From NCBI RefSeq assembly GCF_900130055.1, contig NZ_FQXU01000014.1, forward strand, positions 1-55,608: a DNA stretch of 55,608 bases, written 5' to 3'. The stretch is from Clostridium intestinale DSM 6191 (GTDB taxonomy: Bacteria > Bacillota > Clostridia > Clostridiales > Clostridiaceae). Shown piece after piece: positions 32,381 through 38,429 of the stretch (position 1 is the stretch's first letter; each line of letters starts with the position of its first letter). Made by a program: the position numbers and the translations under genes. A model generated the notes under the pieces. That model searched no databases and was not told where the DNA came from. It saw nothing but the letters and a program-made list of their open reading frames with translations.

Positions 32381-33460
32381 TTGATAAATCCAACAAGAGA
32401 ATGGAGAGAGTTTGATTCAGAAAAAGAAAAAATGGAAAAGCTAAAAGAATGGAAGCTTATTTCACCCAAAGCTATGGAAATAAAGAAATTCTACTATAAA
32501 GGAGCCTATACTAAAGAGGTTGTAGAATGTGATGTAGCAGGATATGTAGATGGTAATGAAATTATATTATACATAAATGGAGAATTGCATAGTATTCATC
32601 CTGACTATTTTTTAGATATGCAGAAAAAAGAGAAATTTATAATTTTAGATATTGAAACACCAATGAGTTTTAAATCGGAAGATGGGATAAGGGAAGTGGC
32701 TGTAATTGCGGTTGAAGATTTTAGAGTAGTTGATAGCCTTCACCTTGCAATTATAAATGATGAAGAAAAATATAAGCAAGGATATGGAGCGGGATTAGAA
32801 GCAATTGAAAAAGATGAAGTATCAATAGAAAATTTCAAAAATTTCATATCAAAGCATAAATGTCCTATAATTGCACATAACGCTAGTTTTGATAGAAGAT
32901 TCCTAAGATATTGGAATTGGGTAGATGATAAACAAGAATTTTATTGTAGTAGAGATAATATAAAATCTAAGGAAACCTTGGAGAGTTATAAGCTCGAATA
33001 TCTACTAAATCACTATGGTATAAAGCAAGAGCAATCTCATAATGCAATGCAGGATGTTTTGGATTTATTAGAAATATTAAAAATAGTTAAGATTGAAAAG
33101 TGGATATCGTTAGGGGAATACAGAGAAGATAAAAAAGAAAAAAGAGTAAGGAATTATGAAAATGATAGTAAAAAGAGAGAAGAAGACAGAAAAAAATTAG
33201 AGTATGCTAAAGATAATATTATAGAGAATATATTTAACAATAAAAGAATAGTTTTTACTGGAGACATGAAAGAAGATAGGGCCGAGATGAGATCTATTGC
33301 AATTAGATATGGAGCTATAAGCACAGATAGTGTTAGTAAGAAAACTGATATGCTTGTCGTAGGTGAAAATGCAGGAAGTAAATTAACTAAGGCTCAAGAA
33401 TTTGGAATTGATATAATAAATGAAGCTGACTTTTGGAATATAATAAATAGGAAACAATAG
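32381..33460 (+). CDS. DEDDh exonuclease-domain protein with C-terminal BRCT domain
   Basis: Protein of 359 residues starting at TTG, 7 bases after GGAGGAG. Residues about 85-240 form a DnaQ-like 3'-5' exonuclease with a complete DEDDh set: Asp90 and Glu92 (LDIET), Asp171 (NASFDRRF), His220 and Asp225 (SHNAMQDV). A charged linker follows, then a BRCT domain (about 287-359) with KRIVFTGDM and the VGENAGSKLTKAQEFGI motif known from DNA ligase LigA. The ~85-residue N-terminal domain is not recognised. It is presumably a nucleic-acid processing or repair factor; DNA polymerase epsilon-like exonuclease fused to BRCT is known in DnaQ-family proteins. Confidence 0.85.
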   Translation: MINPTREWREFDSEKEKMEKLKEWKLISPKAMEIKKFYYKGAYTKEVVECDVAGYVDGNEIILYINGELHSIHPDYFLDMQKKEKFIILDIETPMSFKSEDGIREVAVIAVEDFRVVDSLHLAIINDEEKYKQGYGAGLEAIEKDEVSIENFKNFISKHKCPIIAHNASFDRRFLRYWNWVDDKQEFYCSRDNIKSKETLESYKLEYLLNHYGIKQEQSHNAMQDVLDLLEILKIVKIEKWISLGEYREDKKEKRVRNYENDSKKREEDRKKLEYAKDNIIENIFNNKRIVFTGDMKEDRAEMRSIAIRYGAISTDSVSKKTDMLVVGENAGSKLTKAQEFGIDIINEADFWNIINRKQ

Positions 33461-33486
33461 ATGTAATATACGTGATAAAAATTTAT

Positions 33487-33517
33487 TTGTTTATTTTTTA
33501 TTAAAATTTGATATAAT
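33487..33517 (+). promoter_or_regulatory. Promoter of the antitoxin RNA
   Basis: Clear -10 TATAAT at 33512-33517 with a weak -35 (TTGTTT at 33487-33492, a 19-base spacing that is too long for a strong site). Transcription would start near 33524 on the plus strand. Confidence 0.5.
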
Positions 33518-33523
33518 ATAAAT

Positions 33524-33706
33524 AAGATACTAAATTTTTAATTTAGTTAATTGAATTTACGCTTATAGGCGTAAATGAGAGATAAAAAAGTAGAGTGCGC
33601 TAACACTCTACTATATACAACTATAGTTGCTCAGGCAACTGGTATTACTTATTTTTGTGTAAAAATAGTAGCTTTCCAATTGCGATGTGGGGCTACTATT
33701 TTTTTG
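33524..33706 (+). ncRNA. Putative antisense antitoxin RNA of a type I system
   Basis: A non-coding, structured stretch of about 180 bases on the strand opposite the toxin gene. Hairpins: ATTTACGC / GCGTAAAT (33555-33576), AGTAGAGTG / CACTCTACT (33589-33612), AGTTGC / GCAACT (33625-33640), and a terminator AAATAGTAGC / GCTACTATTT with a T run (33663-33705). The 3' end overlaps the last codons and stop of the toxin gene, as in convergent TxpA/RatA-type pairs. GTAGAGTG (33590-33597) is also complementary to the toxin mRNA leader. The RNA ends are inferred. Confidence 0.72.
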
Positions 33707-33797
33707 AGATTTTTTCTATAAGTAACACTATAAATGTTAATAGTGCTAATAAGAACATACCTGCTGTAAATAGTAACATTAAATCATCGTTACTCAT
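33696..33797 (-). CDS. Type I toxin, 33-residue holin-like membrane peptide
   Basis: The frame encodes MSNDDLMLLFTAGMFLLALL then TFIVLLIEKISKK: a short acidic start, one hydrophobic membrane helix (about residues 6-27) and a basic tail. This is the make-up of TxpA/BsrG/BsrE-type holin-like toxins of Firmicutes, which damage the membrane when overexpressed. It has the family's strong ribosome binding site AAGGGGGTGATACTT. The stop codon lies in the foot of the hairpin shared with the antisense RNA. It is too short for ordinary gene finders. The toxin role is from sequence resemblance. Confidence 0.82.
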   Translation of the reverse strand: MSNDDLMLLFTAGMFLLALLTFIVLLIEKISKK

Positions 33798-33799
33798 AA

Positions 33800-33878
33800 G
33801 TATCACCCCCTTCCATAAAAGAGGTAGAGTGATACCAGTAGCCCACATTCAACTATGAAATTGTACTTTAGAATTATA
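33800..33878 (-). promoter_or_regulatory. Toxin promoter and ribosome-binding-site hairpin
   Basis: On the minus strand an extended -10, TGGTATAAT (TATAAT at 33873-33878), starts an mRNA near 33866 with a leader of about 70 bases. In the leader GTATCAC (33829-33835) pairs with GTGATAC (33800-33806), enclosing the GGAAGGGGG ribosome binding site. Sequestration of the site in the mRNA is typical of this toxin class. Confidence 0.65.
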
Positions 33879-34060
33879 CCATAATTATGTAGAAAATATA
33901 TAGAGGAATAAAGTGGGAAATATAAAATGTTTATATAGGTAAAAATTTTGTTATGTACAAGAAAATCAATATTATTAGATGGAAGTATCAGTAAATAGAA
34001 AAATAAGCATAGTTGTGATAAGATTATATAAATAAATTATACTGATATAGGAGTAAAATA

Positions 34061-34876
34061 ATGGATTTTAATAATGAAATGAATTTAAGGTTTAAAACTA
34101 TGATACAAAAGCCATGGACGTTACTTAGCGATAGGATAATTTATAATAAAAGAGAAATATTGCTTACAGAAATACAGGCAGTGGATGTATTTTCTAGACC
34201 TACGTTTGCTACAAATGGATTGATACAAATTACTGTAAGAGGTAAAATTATAAATTTAGTATATTCTAATAAGTACAAAAAAGAAGGCGAAATAGCTGTA
34301 GAATATCTAAAAGAGAATTATGGAGATAAAAATAGAAAAGTAAATAAGAAAAGTGCCGCTGATATTCAAAAAGAAATAGAAAGCTTGCCATATAAGGATG
34401 ATTGGGGAACTAAAAAAGAAATAATGGAGTTACCAAATGTACTTAATAAAGATGAACATATTAAAGCTATAACTAGTGGTTTTACTGAAGGTAATACATG
34501 GATAGTATGTACTGATAGACGTGTATTAATGCTGGATAAAGGTATGCTTTATGGATTAAGATTAATAGATATTCCATTAGATAAAATTAATAGTATATCC
34601 CATTATAAAGGATTAGGACTTGGTAAAATTGCTATTACAGATGGAGCTGTTACAAGAACTATACAGAATGTACCAAATGTAACTGTAAGCTTTTTTGCTG
34701 ATACAGTGAATAAAGAAGTGCAACTATATAAGGAAATGAAAACTTCACATAGGGGGAACTCAGTAAACTCTACATCTCCAGCAGATGAATTAATAAAATA
34801 TAAGCAGTTGCTGGATATGGGAGCATTAACCCAAGAAGAATTTGATAAAAAGAAAAAAGAGCTACTAAATTTATAG
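34061..34876 (+). CDS. PH-like domain protein with SHOCT tail
   Basis: Protein of 271 residues, cytosolic (no signal peptide or membrane span). The first ~85 residues form a beta-rich domain (LSDRIIYNKREILLTEIQAV). Residues about 130-215 form a second PH-like domain (GFTEGNTWIVCTDRRVLMLDK, IDIPLDKINSISHYKGLGLG, KIAITDGA) like the bacterial PH/YokE-type family. The last 29 residues (DELIKYKQLLDMGALTQEEF, DKKKKELL) are a SHOCT domain, a short helical module common at protein ends in phages and Firmicutes. The function is unknown; such proteins are often membrane- or stress-related. The ribosome binding site is weak (TAGGAG). Confidence 0.8.
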   Translation: MDFNNEMNLRFKTMIQKPWTLLSDRIIYNKREILLTEIQAVDVFSRPTFATNGLIQITVRGKIINLVYSNKYKKEGEIAVEYLKENYGDKNRKVNKKSAADIQKEIESLPYKDDWGTKKEIMELPNVLNKDEHIKAITSGFTEGNTWIVCTDRRVLMLDKGMLYGLRLIDIPLDKINSISHYKGLGLGKIAITDGAVTRTIQNVPNVTVSFFADTVNKEVQLYKEMKTSHRGNSVNSTSPADELIKYKQLLDMGALTQEEFDKKKKELLNL

Positions 34877-34884
34877 AAGCTAAA

Positions 34885-34937
34885 ACAAATCCCTATACAG
34901 TAGTTAAAAATCTACCATATAGGGATCATTTGTTTAT
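34885..34937. terminator. Bidirectional terminator with ATCCCTATA arms
   Basis: ACAAATCCCTATACAGTAG pairs imperfectly with CTACCATATAGGGATCATTTGT, ending in a T run. It serves the plus-strand PH gene and the minus-strand DUF6143-like gene. The AAATCCCTATACA arm recurs in the terminator at 35629. Confidence 0.75.
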
Positions 34938-34938
34938 T

Positions 34939-35496
34939 TTAGCATATTTCTTCTTCCCACCAACCAAATGCAACTACAACTTTGCTATGATTTAAATTAG
35001 TTGACTTTATAATTAATGAATAGTTTCCACCTGGAGCTATAATAAATTTTCCGTCTTCCTCAGCAACTAATGTTTCATTAGGTTGTACAATTCTTTTATA
35101 AACATTAATTCCTTTTTTAGGAGTAACTATATCAGAATCTGAAGATAGAATGTTAACCCTATTTTTAGGAAGAGGTTTTATAGCAGTATTGGTTGGAGAA
35201 ACATTATATGATTTATCTAAATTCTCAGGAAGACTAGCGTTAAGCCATATTTCGGCAGTTAAATGTTCATCAGAAAAATTAGAAATAGTAAATACATTTA
35301 CGAATAAGATGACATCAGAATTACGAGGATTTACTAAACCTGCCCAAGCGTCTGACCCCTTACATACATGTAAAGGTTCAGTCTGACCTACAAAGTACTT
35401 TCCTTCTATAGATTTAGATAAAGAAACTGGAATACTAACCACTTCACGTGTTTTCATAGCCCTACTTAATAAATAATTAGTTTTATCTTCTGACAT
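34939..35496 (-). CDS. DUF6143-like protein
   Basis: Protein of 185 residues with a good start (AAGGAGATAT). Characteristic blocks are KYFVGQTEPLHVCKGSDAWAGLVNPRNSDV, LFVNVFTISNFSDEHLTAEIWLNA, NTAIKPLPKNRV, ETLVAEEDGKFIIAPGGNYSL and the ending VVAFGWWEEE. I associate this pattern with DUF6143, a family of unknown role in spore formers, from memory. There is no signal peptide; it looks like a beta-rich, probably self-assembling protein. Its upstream region carries the motif shared with the DUF1659/DUF2922 operon (see 35549 and 36189). Confidence 0.7.
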   Translation of the reverse strand: MSEDKTNYLLSRAMKTREVVSIPVSLSKSIEGKYFVGQTEPLHVCKGSDAWAGLVNPRNSDVILFVNVFTISNFSDEHLTAEIWLNASLPENLDKSYNVSPTNTAIKPLPKNRVNILSSDSDIVTPKKGINVYKRIVQPNETLVAEEDGKFIIAPGGNYSLIIKSTNLNHSKVVVAFGWWEEEIC

Positions 35497-35548
35497 AAAT
35501 ATATCTCCTTAATTCTTTTTGGAAATTAAATATAGAATATAATATGAT

Positions 35549-35598
35549 TTAAGTCGAAGATTGTTACAAAATTAGTTTGGAAAATGTAATTTGTCGAA
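35549..35598 (-). promoter_or_regulatory. Shared promoter motif, copy 1, with a Spo0A-box-like site
   Basis: Upstream of the DUF6143-like gene. Plus-strand block TTAAGTCGAAGATTG-TTACAAAATTA (35549-35574) and TTTGTCGAA (35590-35598), a match to the Spo0A box consensus TTTGTCGAA. The blocks start 39 bases apart (35551 and 35590). On the minus strand TTGTAA, 17 bases, CATATT is a possible promoter inside it. See the copy at 36189. Confidence 0.6.
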
Positions 35599-35628
35599 AG
35601 TACAGTTCCGTAGATAATAATAAAAACA

Positions 35629-35676
35629 AATCCCTATACATTAGATTTCTTAAGTCTAATGTATAGGGATTATTTA
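35629..35676. terminator. Terminator of the DUF1659/DUF2922 operon
   Basis: Stem AATCCCTATACATTAGA / TCTAATGTATAGGGATT with a 9-base loop, then T-rich sequence. The arm repeats that of the terminator at 34885. Confidence 0.85.
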
Positions 35677-35686
35677 TTTTAAAAGA

Positions 35687-35899
35687 CTAGACTATTTCAC
35701 GTGAGTTTATTTCAGTAACTTTAGCTTTAGATGGGCTTGATAATGAACCGTTTTTAGTAAGAAAGATATTATTGGTTATAATAACATCCATCAATGCCTT
35801 AACTTGCTCATTAGTTAATCCATCTTTAACACCTTGTATAGTTAAAGTTGCTTTACTGCCATTTGATGTCACGAAGGTTAGGGTTAAAGATCTCGCCAT
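35687..35899 (-). CDS. DUF2922-like protein
   Basis: Protein of 70 residues beginning MARSLTLTFVTSNGSKATLT, with the alternating beta and short helix pattern and LTNEQVKALMDVIITNNIF of the small DUF2922 family. The start follows AGGAGGTGTAAGTT. It is the second gene of a two-gene operon with the DUF1659-like gene, 12 bases downstream, the usual pairing for these families. The function is not known; both are small proteins of sporulating and related Firmicutes. Confidence 0.8.
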   Translation of the reverse strand: MARSLTLTFVTSNGSKATLTIQGVKDGLTNEQVKALMDVIITNNIFLTKNGSLSSPSKAKVTEINSREIV

Positions 35900-35911
35900 A
35901 ACTTACACCTC

Positions 35912-36145
35912 CTATTCTTCATCTGGAGTTTTTTCAATGCTTATAATCTTGTTAAGCAAAAACTCTCCAGTTTCTGTTTCTAAAATTTCTGAAATTGCAT
36001 CTGCCACGTTATAAATATTTTCATAGGGGGCATCTAGTTTTATGCCGGAGAACGTTCTTTTCTTGAAAATTTTTTCTCCTTTTGAGTCTACGCCATTTTC
36101 AATTTCAATGGTTAAAGATAATGATTTTAAATTATCAATTATCAT
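35912..36145 (-). CDS. DUF1659-like protein
   Basis: Protein of 77 residues with an N-terminal beta strand (SLTIEIENGVDSKGEKIFKK) and helix (NIYNVADAISEILETETGEF), matching the small DUF1659 family. The start follows AGGAGGTCGTT. First gene of the operon with DUF2922. No catalytic residues are visible; the function is unknown. Its upstream region carries the motif at 36189, also present before the DUF6143-like gene. Confidence 0.78.
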   Translation of the reverse strand: MIIDNLKSLSLTIEIENGVDSKGEKIFKKRTFSGIKLDAPYENIYNVADAISEILETETGEFLLNKIISIEKTPDEE

Positions 36146-36188
36146 TTTAACGACCTCCTAATAATTATTTATAAGATTATATTATGTT

Positions 36189-36237
36189 TTAAGTCGAAGA
36201 TTGCTACAAAATTAACTAATAAAATAGAATTTGTCGG
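36189..36237 (-). promoter_or_regulatory. Shared promoter motif, copy 2
   Basis: Block TTAAGTCGAAGATTG-CTACAAAATTA (36189-36214) and ATTTGTCGG (36229-36237), with block starts 39 bases apart (36191 and 36230), the same as in copy 1. Minus-strand reading gives TTGTAG, 17 bases, CATAAT as a possible promoter for the DUF1659/DUF2922 operon. The second block differs from the Spo0A box in the last two bases. Confidence 0.6.
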
Positions 36238-36258
36238 TTTTAGGGCGGTATTAAGAGA

Positions 36259-36306
36259 TAAAAGGAGTTTAATGAAGCTGAAGAACACACCTACAGAATA
36301 GAAGTG
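36259..36306. repeat. Direct repeat copy 1 (48 bp)
   Basis: TAAAAGGAGTTTAATGAAGC ... CAGAATAGAAGTG; 48 bases that recur at 36365-36412 with four differences. Both copies lie in the 400-base gene-free gap before the RHH-ATPase gene. Confidence 0.85.
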
Positions 36307-36364
36307 CACTTTGTTGCGGTGGACGCGCTTTTCAGCGTCAGTCTAATCCTTTATAGATAGAAGT

Positions 36365-36412
36365 TAAAAGGAATTTAATGGAGCTGAAGAACGCTCCTAC
36401 AGAATAGAAGTG
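36365..36412. repeat. Direct repeat copy 2 (48 bp)
   Basis: Second copy of the 48-bp repeat, TAAAAGGAATTTAATGGAGC ... CAGAATAGAAGTG, 106 bases after the first and directly before the 8-bp tandem array. Confidence 0.85.
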
Positions 36413-36484
36413 TAGAAATTTAGAAATTTAGAAACGCAGAAATTTAGAAATTTAGAAACGTACAAATTTAGAAACGTAGAAATT
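36413..36484. repeat. Tandem array of nine 8-bp units
   Basis: Nine consecutive 8-base units: TAGAAATT, TAGAAATT, TAGAAACG, CAGAAATT, TAGAAATT, TAGAAACG, TACAAATT, TAGAAACG, TAGAAATT. It ends 64 bases before the start of the RHH-ATPase gene. The order suggests a 16- or 24-bp higher period. It cannot be coding, since the period is not a multiple of three and TAG recurs. Iterons for a dimeric DNA-binding protein are a plausible function. Confidence 0.9.
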
Positions 36485-36548
36485 TTTTTAATGTTTTCAC
36501 ATAGAATATAGAGATTGTAGTGAGATGGAGTTTAAGGGGAGGGCGTTT

Positions 36549-37835
36549 ATGAGTAATAAGAAAAATGGGCTTGATTCACAAATAGGTGTTGATGATAGTA
36601 GTGATATTTTAAGTGAGGCACATTGGCATGATACTGATGAAGTTGAAGGTGAAATTATAGATGAGTTTTATTTTGGAGAACAACCTAAGAAAGAAGAAAA
36701 GGTAGTAGAGGAAAATAAGGTGACTATCAATGAAACAGTCTCCAAAAGTGAGGATAATACGATAAACAATACTAATTTATATGAAGACGTAAATGTAGTA
36801 AGATTTGATATGGGAAATGATGTTGAGCTATACGATGTTAATAAAACTATTAAACTTAGAAAATCTACTGCTAATATGGTTAGTGATTTAAGAATTATGC
36901 ATCCTAATGCTAATGTTCGAATTAGCAGAATAATAGATGATTCCATAAGGTATTATTATAAATTTATAAAGGATCAAGGCGGATTTGTTGTAGAGAATAT
37001 TGAGTTAAATGCTACTAGAAGTGCAGGTTTAGCTAAAGCTACTAGAGATATTATCTATGATGAAAATTATGTCATTCCCTTTGATGAGAAGATAAATATT
37101 AATGGAGGAATTGAAGAGATCAGCGGAGATTTAATTAAGGAGTATTTTAGAGCATCAGAAAGTGAGCTTTATTGGGAGGTTAGTAAGTTTTCGTTAGAAG
37201 CTTTAGGGAAAAAGCTTGGGATAGTTCAGAATTCTAAAGTTAAAAATGTAGGTTTACTTATGTTTAGTAATTATCCTCAAAAGTTTTTTCCTATGTGTCA
37301 GATTGAAGTAATAGATTTTACAAAGAAATCTTTTGAAGCAGATTTTACGGAGAAGATTTTTACAGGGTCAATATATACTCAGTTAATAGGTGCTTTAGTA
37401 TACATTAGCAATTCGGTTATAAAAGAGAAATTTATAAAAGTTAATGATAACTCTGAAGCGGTAAGAATGTTTAGTTATCCTTATGAGGCTATTAAAGAAG
37501 CTTTGGTTAATAGCGTTTATCACAGAGATTATTTAGGAAATGAGCCTATTGAGGTCAGAATATATAAAGATGAAATAATAATAATTAATTATCCAGGTGC
37601 AGACAAGTCCATAAGGCTTGAGGATATTAATGCGGGAAGAGTATTTGCAAGAAGATATAGAAATAGAAAAATAGGTGAGTTTTTAAAATCCATGAAGTTA
37701 GCACAAGGAAAAGCTACGGGTTTATCTAAAATTATAGATGTTATGAAAAAGAATTATTCACCAAGGCCTGTTTTTGAAATGGATGATGAGAGAAGCTACT
37801 TTTTGGTTAGGTTAGCTATAAATAGTTATTTTTAA
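36549..37835 (+). CDS. Ribbon-helix-helix-like domain fused to a Schlafen-family-type ATP-binding protein
   Basis: Protein of 428 residues; the ATG at 36549 has AAGGGGAGGG 7 bases upstream (ATG 36525 is in frame but has none). Residues 1-95 are acidic and low complexity. Residues about 98-143 look like a ribbon-helix-helix DNA-binding fold: strand NKTIKLRK, helix TANMVSDLRIMH, turn, helix RISRIIDDSIRYYYKF. From about 190 on it matches the C-terminal part of transcription-regulator-like ATPases (PF13749-type): LLMFSNYPQKFFP, the HATPase N box EALVNSVYHRDY (Glu317, Asn321), RNRKIGEFL and KATGLSKIIDVMKK. The usual N-terminal AlbA_2 (Schlafen) domain is replaced by the putative RHH part. Possible partner of the array upstream. 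Confidence 0.7.
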   Translation: MSNKKNGLDSQIGVDDSSDILSEAHWHDTDEVEGEIIDEFYFGEQPKKEEKVVEENKVTINETVSKSEDNTINNTNLYEDVNVVRFDMGNDVELYDVNKTIKLRKSTANMVSDLRIMHPNANVRISRIIDDSIRYYYKFIKDQGGFVVENIELNATRSAGLAKATRDIIYDENYVIPFDEKININGGIEEISGDLIKEYFRASESELYWEVSKFSLEALGKKLGIVQNSKVKNVGLLMFSNYPQKFFPMCQIEVIDFTKKSFEADFTEKIFTGSIYTQLIGALVYISNSVIKEKFIKVNDNSEAVRMFSYPYEAIKEALVNSVYHRDYLGNEPIEVRIYKDEIIIINYPGADKSIRLEDINAGRVFARRYRNRKIGEFLKSMKLAQGKATGLSKIIDVMKKNYSPRPVFEMDDERSYFLVRLAINSYF

Positions 37836-37837
37836 CC

Positions 37838-37864
37838 TAATTATTTGGTTAGCTCCTCTGTAAA
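37838..37864. repeat. Partial duplicate of the alpha/beta hydrolase 3' end
   Basis: 27 bases (TAATTATTTGG-TT-AGCTCCTCTGTAAA) match 38936-38962 (same with AA for TT) at 25 of 27 positions. Read on the minus strand it encodes K-FTEELTK-stop, like the FTEELSK-stop end of the hydrolase at 38939. The HxlR/oxidoreductase pair lies between the copies. Confidence 0.65.
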
Positions 37865-37875
37865 TTTTGATGCAG

Positions 37876-38223
37876 TCAATTTTCTAATAGGTTTATATCC
37901 TCCCCTTGGAGTTTTCTAAGTCTAATATTTTCTCTTCCCCAAGTACACATTACATCTATAATTTTATTAGCTGTTTTTCCATATTCAGTAACATAGTATT
38001 CAACTTTTGGGGGCATTTGATGATAATTTATTCTTCCAACAATTCCATCTCTTTCTAGTTCACGAAGTTGTTGTATTAGTACTTTTTGAGAGATATCTGG
38101 AATAAGACGTTCTAACTCACTGGTTCTTTTAGCGCCAGACATAAGTAGACACACAATTAAAGCTTTCCATTTACCACCGAGGATTTCTAGAGTTGCTTCA
38201 ATTCCTAAATTATATTGTTTCAA
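37876..38223 (-). CDS. HxlR-family transcriptional regulator
   Basis: Regulator of 115 residues with the winged helix-turn-helix of HxlR proteins: EATLEILGGKWKALIVCLLM, RTSELERLIPDISQKVLIQQL, LERDGIVGRI and VEYYVTEYGK. The start is TTG, 7 bases after GGAGGTGAT. These regulators often sense redox-active or electrophilic compounds through a cysteine; Cys residues here lie near 25 and 94. It is divergent from the flavin oxidoreductase at 38430 and shares with it an operator region at 38270, the standard layout of such pairs. It likely controls that gene. Confidence 0.88.
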   Translation of the reverse strand: MKQYNLGIEATLEILGGKWKALIVCLLMSGAKRTSELERLIPDISQKVLIQQLRELERDGIVGRINYHQMPPKVEYYVTEYGKTANKIIDVMCTWGRENIRLRKLQGEDINLLEN

Positions 38224-38269
38224 AATATCACCTCCAATTTTATTATAGTTTATCAGATTATATTATGGT

Positions 38270-38316
38270 AATACACACTTCAAAGTAAGTATCTTACTGA
38301 CTTTATTGTGTGTATT
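38270..38316. promoter_or_regulatory. HxlR-type operator (nested inverted repeats)
   Basis: In the gap between the divergent hxlR and oxidoreductase genes: inner perfect palindrome AGTAAG-TAT-CTTACT at 38284-38298 and outer arms AATACACAC (38270-38278) / GTGTGTATT (38308-38316). The symmetry and position make this the probable HxlR binding site. Confidence 0.7.
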
Positions 38317-38429
38317 TACAATATATATTTTTAGGACAATAATAATTATAAAGCTAATTTCAAGTGCTGTAAAATAAGCATTGAAAGGATTTAAGATAAT
38401 TAGATGTGATAGAAAGGATTGGTGATTTT

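Noticed and set aside
33655-33858. Plus-strand 67-codon frame across the toxin locus
   Set aside because: It has no ribosome binding site, runs through the terminator hairpin and complements the toxin gene; it is a shadow of the type I locus.
35150-35386. Plus-strand frame opposite the DUF6143-like gene
   Set aside because: No ribosome binding site; complementary to a gene with a good start and recognisable sequence pattern.
36259-36484. CRISPR array reading of the repeat region
   Set aside because: Only two 48-bp repeats with a 58-base spacer and a contiguous 8-bp tandem array; no repeat-spacer periodicity and no cas genes in the window.
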